Assembly (NCBI RefSeq): GCF_041902385.1
Contig: NZ_CP169244.1
Location: forward strand, 4,340,001 to 4,404,000
DNA from: Arcticibacter sp041902385
GTDB lineage: Bacteria > Bacteroidota > Bacteroidia > Sphingobacteriales > Sphingobacteriaceae
DNA: 64,000 nt
Direction of reading: 5' to 3'
Positions 26,986-35,670 of the stretch are shown in pieces. A program made the position numbers and the translations under genes. Below the pieces are notes generated by a model. That model ran no database searches and was not told where the DNA came from. It saw only the letters and a list, made by a program, of their open reading frames with translations. Numbering within the stretch: position 1 is the stretch's first letter; each line of letters begins with the position of its first letter.

Positions 26986-27338
26986 GCTCCTTCATAGATG
27001 ACGCCAGAAGTGGGCGTCTCATTCAGCTCTATACGTTTAAGCAGCGGAAGCTGCGGCTTGATGCGGTTCCATAACCATGCCGCCAGTATCTCGCTTGTAG
27101 GATTCTCAAGACCAGGTATTTCGTTGAGCAGCTTGTGATCGATCATCCTGATGAGCGGATCAATCTCCTTTTTCAAGTCACCAAAATCAATGAGCCAGCC
27201 CTTATCCTTGTCAAGCTCACCCTCAAGGTAAACCGTAAGCTTATAGGTGTGTCCGTGCATATTTCCACACCGGTGTCCTTCCGGAACATTTGGAAGATAG
27301 TGTGCAGAATCAAATGTAAATTGCTTATATATAATCAT
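26982..27338 (-). CDS. queD: 6-carboxytetrahydropterin synthase QueD / PTPS family
   Basis: Zinc enzyme that turns dihydroneopterin triphosphate into 6-carboxytetrahydropterin for queuosine. Zinc histidines are in FDSAHYLP and NMHGHTYKL (HxH), the catalytic cysteine in EGHRCGNMHGH, and the aspartate/histidine pair in RMIDHKLLNE; ENPTSEILAAW binds the pterin. The longer frame from 27449 crosses two terminator hairpins; the ATG at 27338 gives the normal 118 residues. queC and queE are not adjacent. It ends four bases inside the convergent LpxR-like gene. Confidence 0.9.
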   Translation of the reverse strand: MIIYKQFTFDSAHYLPNVPEGHRCGNMHGHTYKLTVYLEGELDKDKGWLIDFGDLKKEIDPLIRMIDHKLLNEIPGLENPTSEILAAWLWNRIKPQLPLLKRIELNETPTSGVIYEGA

Positions 27339-27359
27339 CTTTCTCTGCAAAAATGCAAC

Positions 27360-27387
27360 AAAAAAAGCCGCCAGGCAATGACGGCGG
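27360..27387 (-). terminator. Second hairpin terminator between ald and queD
   Basis: On the minus strand CCGCC and GGCGG form a 5-bp GC stem around a 10-base loop, then a run of seven T. It lies only 22 bases upstream of the queD ATG, so queD transcription must begin downstream or read through. Confidence 0.6.
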
Positions 27388-27400
27388 TCAAGCGCTGTGT

Positions 27401-27437
27401 AAAAAAAAGCCCCACGTGTCTGTTTAACAAGTGGGGC
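27401..27437 (-). terminator. Rho-independent terminator of ald
   Basis: Minus strand GCCCCAC and GTGGGGC (7 bp) enclose a 15-base loop and are followed by eight T. It is 26 bases after the ald stop. Confidence 0.85.
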
Positions 27438-27462
27438 CCTTATATACAATCTGCGTTAAATC

Positions 27463-28578
27463 TTAAGCTAGAAGCTTTCGCGCATCTTCAAATGGCAACG
27501 CGTGGCAGTCGGCAACAGCCTTGTAGGTAACGTACCCATCCAGCGTATTGATACCCTTTAATAATGCTTCATTTTCCAGACATGCCTTCTTATACCCTTT
27601 GTTAGCAATCTGAATAGCATAAGGAACGGTTACGTTGGTTAAAGCCATGGTCGATGTTCTTGGCACCGCACCCGGCATGTTCGCCACCGCATAATGCACG
27701 ACTCCGTGCTTAGTATAAGTAGGATTATCATGCGTAGTGATCCGGTCCGTACTTTCGAAAATCCCCCCTTGGTCGATCGCAATGTCAACCAATACAGAGC
27801 CGGTCTCCATCGACTGAACCATCTCTTCTGTTACCAGCTTTGGAGCTCTCGCACCGGGGATCAATACGGCACCAATTACCAGATCAGATTCTTTTACTGC
27901 ATTGGCAATGTTGTAAGGGTTAGACATCAGCGTAGTGACCTGATAGCCGAAGATATCGTCGAGCTGACGGAGACGATCGGGATTCAGATCGATGATAGTC
28001 ACGTCAGCGCCAAGGCCCACAGCGATCTTAGCAGCGTTGGTACCAGCCACTCCGCCGCCAATGATAGTCACCTTTGAGCGTTTCACGCCAGGTACGCCTG
28101 CCAGCAGCACGCCCTTACCACCCTGAGATTTCTCCAGAAACTGAGCGCCAATCTGGGCCGACATCCTGCCCGCTACCTCACTCATAGGAGTAAGCAAAGG
28201 CAGGGAGCCATTAGCCAGCTGGACAGTTTCATAAGCAATACCAACCACCTTGTTATCCACCAGGGCTTTTGTCAGTTCCGGCTCGGGAGCCAGGTGAAGA
28301 TATGTAAAGAGGATCAGGTCCTCACGGAAGTATTTGTACTCAGAAGGCACCGGTTCTTTAACTTTCATAACCATGTCCATCGCCCAGGCCTCCTCGGCGG
28401 TCTCCACAATTACAGCTCCTGCCTGCTGATATTCCTCATCAGTAAAGCCAGAGCCATTACCCGCACCTCTTTGAATGAATACTTCGTGTCCGAAACGGAC
28501 TAAATGAATGACACCGGCAGGCGTCATAGCCACCCGGTTCTCATTGTTTTTAATTTCTGCAGGAACTGCAATACGCAT
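27463..28578 (-). CDS. ald: Alanine dehydrogenase
   Basis: NAD-dependent oxidative deamination of L-alanine to pyruvate and ammonia, or the reverse. The 371-residue protein starts MRIAVPAEIKNNENRVAMTPAGV, the classic N-terminus with the substrate arginine; KVKEP carries the substrate lysine, the catalytic histidine is in LFTYLHLAPEPEL, and VTIIGGGVAGTNAAKIAVGLGADV is the Rossmann NAD-binding stretch. DNPTYTKHGVVHYAVANMPGAVPRTST completes the site. The gene has its own promoter box and a strong terminator, so it is a single-gene unit. Confidence 0.95.
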   Translation of the reverse strand: MRIAVPAEIKNNENRVAMTPAGVIHLVRFGHEVFIQRGAGNGSGFTDEEYQQAGAVIVETAEEAWAMDMVMKVKEPVPSEYKYFREDLILFTYLHLAPEPELTKALVDNKVVGIAYETVQLANGSLPLLTPMSEVAGRMSAQIGAQFLEKSQGGKGVLLAGVPGVKRSKVTIIGGGVAGTNAAKIAVGLGADVTIIDLNPDRLRQLDDIFGYQVTTLMSNPYNIANAVKESDLVIGAVLIPGARAPKLVTEEMVQSMETGSVLVDIAIDQGGIFESTDRITTHDNPTYTKHGVVHYAVANMPGAVPRTSTMALTNVTVPYAIQIANKGYKKACLENEALLKGINTLDGYVTYKAVADCHALPFEDARKLLA

Positions 28579-28641
28579 AACCTTAATTTTGAATGTTGTT
28601 TATTAAAAATACTACTGCAAAATAGTATCAGAAAAGTGATG

Positions 28642-28674
28642 CAAAGATAACATTCTCCTCCCGGCAGATGCAAA
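28642..28674 (-). promoter_or_regulatory. Probable promoter of ald
   Basis: Minus strand TATCTTTG (plus 28642-28649) fits TAnnTTTG; a TTTG is at 28671-28674, with a 21-base spacer, two longer than optimal. A 6-bp dyad (ATACTA/TAGTAT) lies between the box and the gene, near 28609-28628, and could be an operator. Confidence 0.45.
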
Positions 28675-28771
28675 AAATACCGAGGGCATTTGCAACTTTA
28701 TTTTAAATGTTGCAGTTTTTTGCAGGAGTATTTGACAATCCCCAAAATTCCTGGCTCTGACCCTTAAATTT

Positions 28772-29242
28772 TTAAAGATTTATACTAGTTTGCCACTCCG
28801 GCGGCACTCCTGAATAATTAAGTTCAACAATCTCGCGCGGCGAACGGTAATCAGCCAGTCCCAGTTCGGCCACAGTTTTGCAGTTCCCCGGATGATCGGG
28901 GGCGATGAATACGGGCATATCGAAGCCAAGTTTTATATAATATTGAGAAATGAACCCGGAAGCCGGCAGGTTATTGGCAGTCGCCGTGATGTCTTCTGTT
29001 AGTCTGCTTAAAGGGTGAAGCAACAGCCTGTAGCGATACATCAAAGAAGCAGATTGATCAAAAGGCATCCACTCATTGCCTTCTGCCGTAGCAACCAGTA
29101 TAGCATCTTCCTTTACTCCCTTTAACAATCCGCACCGGTGATGCACCTCAACGCGACCCCGGTTCTCATAGCATTCCACCCATACATGCTTGCCTATATA
29201 TCGGGCAAATATCTCCAGCTTTTCCTTCGTGCTTAACTCCAT
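28772..29242 (-). CDS. Hypothetical protein
   Basis: A 156-residue soluble protein of unknown function. The frame extends to 29389, but the ATG at 29242 (MELSTKEKLEIFARYIGKHV) looks like the true start, since the upstream residues are low in structure and AT-rich in sequence. It contains no signal peptide or membrane segment. The N-terminal half (YIGKHVWVECYENRGRVEVH) looks like a small beta domain, followed by YRYRLLLHPLSRLTEDI. No catalytic motif is recognised. It is divergent from pckG and transcribed toward ald, 193 bases away. Confidence 0.65.
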   Translation of the reverse strand: MELSTKEKLEIFARYIGKHVWVECYENRGRVEVHHRCGLLKGVKEDAILVATAEGNEWMPFDQSASLMYRYRLLLHPLSRLTEDITATANNLPASGFISQYYIKLGFDMPVFIAPDHPGNCKTVAELGLADYRSPREIVELNYSGVPPEWQTSINL

Positions 29243-29679
29243 ATATACAAAGTTACAAAACGCATCATTTATTTTGCTAATAGAATTAGCAATTGGATTA
29301 TTTATGCCTAAAACAGATTTATTTTCAGTTAATAAAAATTTTTTATTTTTGGGAGCAGAGGCTGCTCTCAAAAAGCGCTCATTGCACAAACGACCTTTTT
29401 TCTGCCATTTAACTAAGTTACCCTATGAAAAATTACAATGTTTTCAATCCACGCCGGACCGCCTTTAATAAAGATGACAAAATACACCACAAATAATGAC
29501 AACGGTCATATGCAAGTTGAACTCTTATATCTAACTATGTACCGGATTTCAGGGCATAAGGAATAAGATCTTAGCCGATTCTTAATTCTGAAAACTGACA
29601 CCGACAAGACCTAAAAAAGTTGTTCTTTCTGCCCCGATAAAAATTATTCTGATTGTCTATACATAATAAATCGAATAAC
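29243..29679. other. Divergent intergenic region between the hypothetical gene and pckG
   Basis: AT-rich 437-base region that must hold the promoters of both divergent genes. No complete TTTG-N19-TAnnTTTG promoter was found; a CCCCGATAAAAATTATTC stretch at about 29633 is the best pckG candidate. No gene or RNA is recognised. Confidence 0.4.
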
Positions 29680-31551
29680 ATGAACGACGTATTATTTAAA
29701 CCAACAAACATGGAAGAGATCCTAAACTCACTTCAGCATGAAGAACTTAAAACCTGGCTTACCGAAGTCATCGAACTAACTGAACCTGACCAAGTTTACC
29801 TCTGCGACGGCTCTAAAAGAGAATACGATGAGCTTTGCGGTAAAATGGTTGAAAAAGGCACCTTTATCAAATTAAATGAAAGCAAATGGCCTAACAGCTA
29901 CGCCTGCTTCTCCGATCCTAGTGACGTAGCACGTGTAGAAGACAGAACTTATATCTGTTGCAGAACTCCTGAAGACGCTGGTCCGACTAACAACTGGACA
30001 GATCCCAAGGAAATGAAAAAAACGCTGGAAGGCTTAATGAAGGGATGTATGAAAGGCCGCACTCTCTATATCGTACCTTTCTGCATGGGCCCTATCGGCT
30101 CTCCTATCGCTAAGATCGGTGTTGAAATATCCGACTCTGAATATGTGGTGGTGAATATGCACATCATGACAAGGGTTGGAACAAAAGTACTTGAGCAACT
30201 CGGAACTGATGGCGAATTTGTTAAGTGTCTCCACACCGTTGGTGCACCTTTAGCTGAAGGCCAGGAAGACGCTAAATGGCCTTGCAACCCGACAACTAAA
30301 TATATTGTACATTACCCTGAAGAAAGATCAATTGTATCTTACGGTTCAGGTTACGGCGGTAATGCCTTATTGGGTAAAAAATGTCTCGCCCTTCGCATTG
30401 CCTCAGTAATGGGTAAAGAAGAGGGATGGTTAGCAGAACACATGCTCATCCTCGGTGTAGAAAGCCCCGAAAAAGAAAAAACTTATATCGCTGCGGCGTT
30501 CCCAAGTGCATGTGGTAAAACAAACTTCGCGATGCTGATTCCTCCTCCTGCCCTGAGCGACTGGAAGATCACCACTGTCGGAGACGACATTGCCTGGATT
30601 AAACCAGGTCCTGATGGCAAATTATATGCAATCAACCCTGAAAACGGTTACTTCGGTGTTGCTCCTGGCACTAACGAAAAGACCAACCCGAACGCCATGG
30701 CTACTATTCGCGGAAACGTGATCTTCACTAACGTTGGAGTAACTCCTGACGGCGATGTATGGTGGGAAGGCTTGACTGATCAGGCTCCTGCAGACATCAC
30801 AAACTGGCAGGGACAAAAACACGATCCTGCAAGCGGCAAGCCTGTAGCACACCCTAACTCCCGCTTCACCGCTCCTGCTTACCAGTGTCCTTCTATCGAC
30901 CCTAAATGGGAAGATCCTCAGGGCGTACCTGTAGAAGCATTTGTATTCGGCGGTCGCCGGGCTACAACTGTACCACTTGTTTACCAAGCCTTTAACTGGA
31001 ATTTCGGTGTATACACTGCTTCTACAATTGGTTCTGAAATGACTGCTGCCGCTTTCGGCGAAATTGGTAAAGTTCGTCGCGATCCATTCGCAATGCTTCC
31101 TTTCTGCGGCTACCACATGGCCGACTACTTTAACCACTGGTTACAGTTCGGTCGCAGCCTTCCAAAAGCTCCACGTATCTTCTGTGTGAACTGGTTCAGA
31201 AAAGACGAAAACGGCAAATTCCTTTGGCCAGGTTACGGCGAAAACATGCGTGCCCTTAAATGGATCGTTCAGCGTGTTACCGGCAAGACCAGCGCTGTTG
31301 AAAGCCCTATCGGTTACATGCCTCGCTACGAAGATATCGACTGGAACGGCCTTGATTTCTGCAGACACGACTTCGAAAAGATCATGGAAGTTGATCGCGA
31401 AGCCTGGAAGAAAGAAATCCAGAGCCACGACGAGTTATTCCAGAGGATGTATGATAAACTTCCGAAAGAATTCTTCTACATGCGTGAGTTACTCCTGTCA
31501 GCCCTTTGGCGTTCACCTGAACACTTCGGTCTGCAGCCTGACGAAGCATAA
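29680..31551 (+). CDS. pckG: Phosphoenolpyruvate carboxykinase (GTP)
   Basis: Converts oxaloacetate and GTP to PEP, CO2 and GDP in gluconeogenesis. Seen: YGSGYGGNALLGKKC, the kinase loop FPSACGKTNFAML with the reactive cysteine, VGDDIAWI for metal binding, and VFGGRRATTVPLVYQA. An in-frame TTG at 29653 adds nine residues; the ATG at 29680 (MNDVLFKPTNMEE) is preferred, giving 623 residues. Codon use looks strongly biased, as in a highly expressed gene. It stands alone, with a strong terminator 16 bases after the stop. Confidence 0.95.
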   Translation: MNDVLFKPTNMEEILNSLQHEELKTWLTEVIELTEPDQVYLCDGSKREYDELCGKMVEKGTFIKLNESKWPNSYACFSDPSDVARVEDRTYICCRTPEDAGPTNNWTDPKEMKKTLEGLMKGCMKGRTLYIVPFCMGPIGSPIAKIGVEISDSEYVVVNMHIMTRVGTKVLEQLGTDGEFVKCLHTVGAPLAEGQEDAKWPCNPTTKYIVHYPEERSIVSYGSGYGGNALLGKKCLALRIASVMGKEEGWLAEHMLILGVESPEKEKTYIAAAFPSACGKTNFAMLIPPPALSDWKITTVGDDIAWIKPGPDGKLYAINPENGYFGVAPGTNEKTNPNAMATIRGNVIFTNVGVTPDGDVWWEGLTDQAPADITNWQGQKHDPASGKPVAHPNSRFTAPAYQCPSIDPKWEDPQGVPVEAFVFGGRRATTVPLVYQAFNWNFGVYTASTIGSEMTAAAFGEIGKVRRDPFAMLPFCGYHMADYFNHWLQFGRSLPKAPRIFCVNWFRKDENGKFLWPGYGENMRALKWIVQRVTGKTSAVESPIGYMPRYEDIDWNGLDFCRHDFEKIMEVDREAWKKEIQSHDELFQRMYDKLPKEFFYMRELLLSALWRSPEHFGLQPDEA

Positions 31552-31567
31552 TATTAATCTTGATAAT

Positions 31568-31598
31568 AAAAAAACCGCCTCAAAAGGGCGGTTTTTTT
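31568..31598 (+). terminator. Rho-independent terminator of pckG
   Basis: CCGCC (31575-31579) pairs with GGCGG (31587-31591); flanking A7 and T7 runs extend the stem. It sits between convergent pckG and the lipoprotein gene and can serve both. Confidence 0.85.
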
Positions 31599-31628
31599 AT
31601 TATTGCAAGAATCCCTGCTTCTAACACG

Positions 31629-32249
31629 CTATTTTAGAACTCCATCCGCAGCCATCTTAGCCGCCACAACCCTTACATAGTCCTCTATAAAGCGGTTGAG
31701 ACTTGAAGGACTGTCAGTTCTCGATTGAGCTGACCAGATCAGCTTGTCGGTCCTGGCATCAAAAACGTTGGTCTCCAAATAATAGACGCGTTCAAGAGTG
31801 TAATAACCGGGGTCATAGAAGCGCCCGTAATATCCCCGGTAATATCCCCAAAAATTTCCGGCCCATCCCCATGGAGCATAAGGACTTCCAACGTACCTTT
31901 CCTGCGTCTGCTTGTCAATGACGGCGTTGGTCACAATCAGGTCCGTGTCGTAATCCTTGATCTTTTTAAGCAAGACATCCTTATCCTTGCTGCTCTTACT
32001 TTCCAGATCAGGCGGAAAAGCATCCATACTTTTTGTTACGGCTGCTCCCCGTGCAGAAAAAACAGCAGCAAGTTCACTTTCCACCTTTTGCTTGGCCGAA
32101 AGGTTGTTCGTAAGCGCCGCTACAAAAACCTTTTTATAGGTGATAGAATCCGACACGCCCTCCTTCTTCCAGGAACCGACAATCTGAGTAGACGACCCGC
32201 AGGCGCTTATCAGGGAAGCCACTAATAAAACATAAAAACATCTCTTCAT
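31629..32249 (-). CDS. Putative DUF4136-like lipoprotein
   Basis: A 206-residue protein with lipoprotein signal MKRCFYVLLVASLISACGSS (lipobox Cys17). The ATG at 32249 is used because the longer frame from 32276 only adds nine residues before the signal. The body has VVGSWKKEG-like sequence after the lipid site, a glycine/tyrosine-rich stretch (WGYYRGYYGRFYDPGYY, about residues 130-147) and a C-terminal domain LETNVFDARTDKLIWSAQSRT that resembles DUF4136 and related periplasmic lipoproteins. Role unknown. It is convergent with pckG. Confidence 0.65.
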   Translation of the reverse strand: MKRCFYVLLVASLISACGSSTQIVGSWKKEGVSDSITYKKVFVAALTNNLSAKQKVESELAAVFSARGAAVTKSMDAFPPDLESKSSKDKDVLLKKIKDYDTDLIVTNAVIDKQTQERYVGSPYAPWGWAGNFWGYYRGYYGRFYDPGYYTLERVYYLETNVFDARTDKLIWSAQSRTDSPSSLNRFIEDYVRVVAAKMAADGVLK

Positions 32250-32628
32250 AAATGTGTGATTATAACCTATAAACAACGTCGGCGTCCCCGGTGTTTATTG
32301 TGTCTGATAATTAGTCTTTTACTATTGGGAACACTTTTAGTAAAATAAAAATTATTGATTTATCGATTTGCTGATTTGACCAATTTTAGAACTATTTTCT
32401 ATTGAATTTGTTAATCCGTCTTGTATTACCAGTGAAAAATAGGAAGAAGCAGGACGCAGCGTAATGAGTAAAGCCAGCTCGAATGTCTTTCCTGGCATTT
32501 AAACATCGGGCGACGGTTCTTAAAACACTAATGAGCCCCGCCCGCTGACAGGACTGAAACCAGTATGAACAGCTTGTCTCCTGCAAGACCGCGAAACACA
32601 CACTTAGAAATAAATATGTAGCACAATT
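32250..32628. other. Intergenic region upstream of the gldK cluster
   Basis: A 379-base gap between divergent genes. The first half is AT-rich and probably holds both promoters. No repeat, RNA or convincing small gene is seen; a 69-codon minus-strand frame at 32392-32601 looks like chance. Confidence 0.4.
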
Positions 32629-33363
32629 ATGATTTTCTTTTACAACGCAACGACAGAAAAAAAGGCAACTGCAATTGCGATACTACTCTGTATCTTTTTC
32701 ATCACTCAGCAAGTGAACGCGCAGTTCGCATACCCCTATAGTGCGGGCCTTGGCGTAGGAGGCACCATGATGCATGCTGATTTTAAAACCGCGGATATCG
32801 GATATAATGTAAATGGCACCTTCGATCGTAACATCACCCCATTTCTTACAACCGGCATTACCCTGCAGGCTGGAAAGACATCCGGAAACAGCGTATTCGG
32901 CGGGTATAAAAATAATTTCATAGCCGGTGACTTTAATATCAAGCTCCGGGCAGGACAGTTTTATGCGGCTAAAAAGAACTATGGCTTGTATTCTATTAAA
33001 AACCAAAGTCTGTTAGGGTACCTATCCTATCTGTATGTCGGCATTGGAGCCGGCGTCATCAGGAATAATATAGACGCCAAAATCAAAGAAGGAAACGACA
33101 TTCCCTACTTTGATGATGAATTCGGCAGTTACCACAAGACAAAGATGGTCATCCCCGCCTATTTCGGCATTGACCTTCCCTTCAAGCAGTCGATGACTGG
33201 CCCAACCTGGGCGATCAATATCAACTACCAGCTGAACATGAGCTCATACGACCGCCTTGACGGCTTTATTCCCCGTGGCAGTAACCACAACGATTTCTAC
33301 TCATGTCTTACCATAGGAGTTAAGAAAGCATTATTTGGAAAAAACAATCTATTCATTAAGTAA
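32629..33363 (+). CDS. Outer membrane beta-barrel protein upstream of gldK
   Basis: A 244-residue protein with an N-terminal signal (AIAILLCIFFITQQVNAQ, cleaved near residue 33). After it come glycine-rich alternating strands: PYSAGLGVGGTMMHADF, TTGITLQAGKTSG, YLYVGIGAGVIRNN and AININYQLNM, consistent with a small barrel. It lacks the NPAYAG-type motifs of PorP/SprF, so I do not call it PorP. The stop is followed by one base and then the gldK ATG, so it forms an operon with gldK and gldN. A type IX secretion link comes from context only. Confidence 0.7.
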   Translation: MIFFYNATTEKKATAIAILLCIFFITQQVNAQFAYPYSAGLGVGGTMMHADFKTADIGYNVNGTFDRNITPFLTTGITLQAGKTSGNSVFGGYKNNFIAGDFNIKLRAGQFYAAKKNYGLYSIKNQSLLGYLSYLYVGIGAGVIRNNIDAKIKEGNDIPYFDDEFGSYHKTKMVIPAYFGIDLPFKQSMTGPTWAININYQLNMSSYDRLDGFIPRGSNHNDFYSCLTIGVKKALFGKNNLFIK

Positions 33364-33364
33364 T

Positions 33365-34597
33365 ATGATCAAAACATCTATCACCAGCACATTTATACTT
33401 TCTGCGGCTACCGCACTGATCATGTCATCATTCAGCAGTCCTCAGGCCCGGCTGAGCCCGCCTCCGGGGAAAAGCCTGCCTGCTCCTCCGGGAATGGTAT
33501 ACATTCCTTCAGGCACCATCAACTACAAAACAGGATCAGACAGTGCTGCCGGAAGTAAAAATATCAGCATCAGTTCTTTCTTTATTGACCAGGCCGAAGT
33601 GTCAAACAAGCAATACAGGCAGTTTGTCAATTGGGTTGCCGACTCAGTGGCCATCACCAACTACCTGAACGATCCGTCGTACTTTAAAGAGATCAAACAG
33701 GGAAGCGGAGCAACCGCTATCAGCAGAAAGATTATCGACTGGGATAAAGTAAAAAAGAAGTCGCCGTTTGATGATCACTCGCCTGCTGTGCAGGATAAGC
33801 TCGCCCCAATGTTCGTCATGCGGGGAGACCGGAAAATGCTGAACCCTAACGTGCTGAAATATGCATTCACCTACCTCCGCTCCGGAGGGAACACAGCAGG
33901 GCAATACGTGACAGACACCGTATCGGTAATGCCGGCAGAAAGCATCTGGTCGAAGGACTTCCCCAATGCCCAGATGGCAATGATGGATCAGAACTATTTC
34001 TATCACAGTGCCTTTGATAACTACCCTGTCGTTGGAGTCACCTGGAAACAGGCACGGGCATACACCGACTGGCGCGGAAAGGAATTTGTCGCTTCCCTTA
34101 AGAAAAACTCCTACCTCAAAGACTTCATCTTCACTTTTAGCCTACCTACCGAGGCACAATGGCAGTATGCAGCACAAGGCAATGGCAAAGGCAAAGCCAG
34201 CACCGAAAAAATGGCCGCGAACTTTAAGCAGGACGAAGGACTATATTCCAAAGACGGAGCGACCTTCACGCTCCCCGTAAAGTCGTACTCGCGAAACGAG
34301 TTCGGAATCTACAACATGGCAGGGAACGTATCAGAATGGACCCTTGACGCCTACAGTCCTTCCGCCATCGAATTTGTGAACGACCTTAACCCTGTGCTTC
34401 TGTACGATGCTACTCCCAACGACGGGGAGGTCAGAAGACGAAAAGTTGTAAGAGGAGGATCATGGAAAGATCCCGGCATACTTTTGAACAGTGATACAAG
34501 GAACTATGAAAATCAGGACATGCCACATTCTTACATCGGTTTCCGCTGCGTGATGTCGGCAATCGAAATTCCATCAGCTCAGGTTAAAGCAAAATAA
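33365..34597 (+). CDS. gldK: GldK-like type IX secretion/gliding protein (FGE-sulfatase domain)
   Basis: GldK (PorK) forms periplasmic ring structures with GldN under the outer membrane in type IX secretion. The 410-residue protein has a hydrophobic N-terminus and then a formylglycine-generating-enzyme fold: PGMVYIPSGTINYKTGS, SSFFIDQAEVSNKQYRQFVNW, PVVGVTWKQARAYTDWRGKE, LPTEAQWQYAAQG and GNVSEWTLDAY, ending in YIGFRCVMS. The usual lipobox cysteine of GldK is missing (SAATALIMSSFSSPQ has serines). The ATG at 33365 is preferred over TTG at 33335, which lies in the preceding gene. gldN follows at 39 bases; gldL and gldM do not intervene. Confidence 0.82.
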   Translation: MIKTSITSTFILSAATALIMSSFSSPQARLSPPPGKSLPAPPGMVYIPSGTINYKTGSDSAAGSKNISISSFFIDQAEVSNKQYRQFVNWVADSVAITNYLNDPSYFKEIKQGSGATAISRKIIDWDKVKKKSPFDDHSPAVQDKLAPMFVMRGDRKMLNPNVLKYAFTYLRSGGNTAGQYVTDTVSVMPAESIWSKDFPNAQMAMMDQNYFYHSAFDNYPVVGVTWKQARAYTDWRGKEFVASLKKNSYLKDFIFTFSLPTEAQWQYAAQGNGKGKASTEKMAANFKQDEGLYSKDGATFTLPVKSYSRNEFGIYNMAGNVSEWTLDAYSPSAIEFVNDLNPVLLYDATPNDGEVRRRKVVRGGSWKDPGILLNSDTRNYENQDMPHSYIGFRCVMSAIEIPSAQVKAK

Positions 34598-34636
34598 TAC
34601 ACTGATTATTAATCATCTATCAAAACTACCAAGATC

Positions 34637-35548
34637 ATGAAAAATGTCGCACTTTTATCGATATGTCTGGCTGCAGGGCTTGCGACACAAGCTCAGGAAA
34701 TGGTTTCATCCGGAAGCGTTGCTCAGACAGCAGCCGGTGCCGCCGTCACCCAGATGTCTGTTAATACAGACACTATTCCTCAAACTGATGGCTTTTTCAA
34801 TACAAACAAGGCGCTGGAAGAAGCCATCCCCTTCAGCTATCCCGACGTTAATCGCAATAATATTCGTTTTTACAAGCGTGTCTGGCGGGATATAGACATC
34901 ACCGACAAAAACAATCTGGTCCTTGGCGTTCCGGGCAAGTCGCTGATCGAAGCGATCATGAAAGACATCTCGGCGGGAAGACTCACCCCCTACGAGCCTT
35001 CCGACGAAAGCTTCACTCACAAGCTATCAGCTAAGGAAGGACAAATGAGGTTTCAGGACAGCGTACTGGTTCCTATTTTTGATGCCGACGGAAACCAGAT
35101 CGACTCTAAGATGATGCTGAACGAATTTGATCCCCAGAAGGTAACCAAGTTCCGTATCAAGGAAGACATCTTCCTTAACAAGCAGCGGGGCAGGGTAGAA
35201 ACACGCATCATCGGCGTTGCGCCGTTGATGAATGTCACAACCTCCGACTCCTCCGCAACCGCTATTGGATCAACTCCTGCTTTCTGGCTTTATTTCCCCC
35301 AGCTAAGGTACACCCTTGTTAAGATCGACATCTCCGATCCAGATCGCGACCTTTTCGAGATGACAATGGACGACCTCTTTGTTCAGCGCAAGTTCGCCAG
35401 CAAGATCGTTCGTGAATCATCATCCCTCGGTTCAGTAAGCGCGCAGGATGCAGCACTCGACGCAGATGAGGCAGAACGAAAGATCCAAGAGTACAAACGG
35501 AATCTGTGGAAAGTGCCGGCGTCTGTTAAGGTAGCCGCCGGAAAGTAA
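34637..35548 (+). CDS. gldN: GldN-like type IX secretion/gliding protein
   Basis: A 303-residue exported protein (signal LLSICLAAGLATQAQ). The body matches GldN/PorN: NRNNIRFYKRVWRDIDITDKNN, PGKSLIEAIMKDISAGRLTPY, KFRIKEDIFLNKQRGR, IIGVAPLM and FWLYFPQLR. GldN interacts with GldK in periplasmic rings. C-terminal residues after 250 are polar and probably flexible. In most Bacteroidota the order is gldK-gldL-gldM-gldN; here gldN directly follows gldK. A strong terminator lies about 58 bases after the stop. Confidence 0.85.
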   Translation: MKNVALLSICLAAGLATQAQEMVSSGSVAQTAAGAAVTQMSVNTDTIPQTDGFFNTNKALEEAIPFSYPDVNRNNIRFYKRVWRDIDITDKNNLVLGVPGKSLIEAIMKDISAGRLTPYEPSDESFTHKLSAKEGQMRFQDSVLVPIFDADGNQIDSKMMLNEFDPQKVTKFRIKEDIFLNKQRGRVETRIIGVAPLMNVTTSDSSATAIGSTPAFWLYFPQLRYTLVKIDISDPDRDLFEMTMDDLFVQRKFASKIVRESSSLGSVSAQDAALDADEAERKIQEYKRNLWKVPASVKVAAGK

Positions 35549-35605
35549 CTTTTTCGGTTTTAAGCGGCCGGGACGATACGATGCCTTAAGATCAAGTCAC
35601 CGTAT

Positions 35606-35650
35606 AATATCTGCACGGACTGTCCTTTTGGACGGCGTGCAGATATTTTT
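35606..35650 (+). terminator. Rho-independent terminator of the gldK-gldN operon
   Basis: AATATCTGCACG (35606-35617) pairs with CGTGCAGATATT (35636-35647), a 12-bp perfect stem with a smaller inner hairpin (GTCC/GGAC) in its loop, followed by a T run. Confidence 0.85.
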
Positions 35651-35670
35651 GTAAAAGTATCTTTGTTCTT

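Noticed and set aside
27360..27437. preQ1 riboswitch upstream of queD
   Set aside because: The hairpins are simple terminators; the conserved preQ1 aptamer bases were not found.
34706..35020. 104-codon minus-strand frame
   Set aside because: Antisense to gldN.
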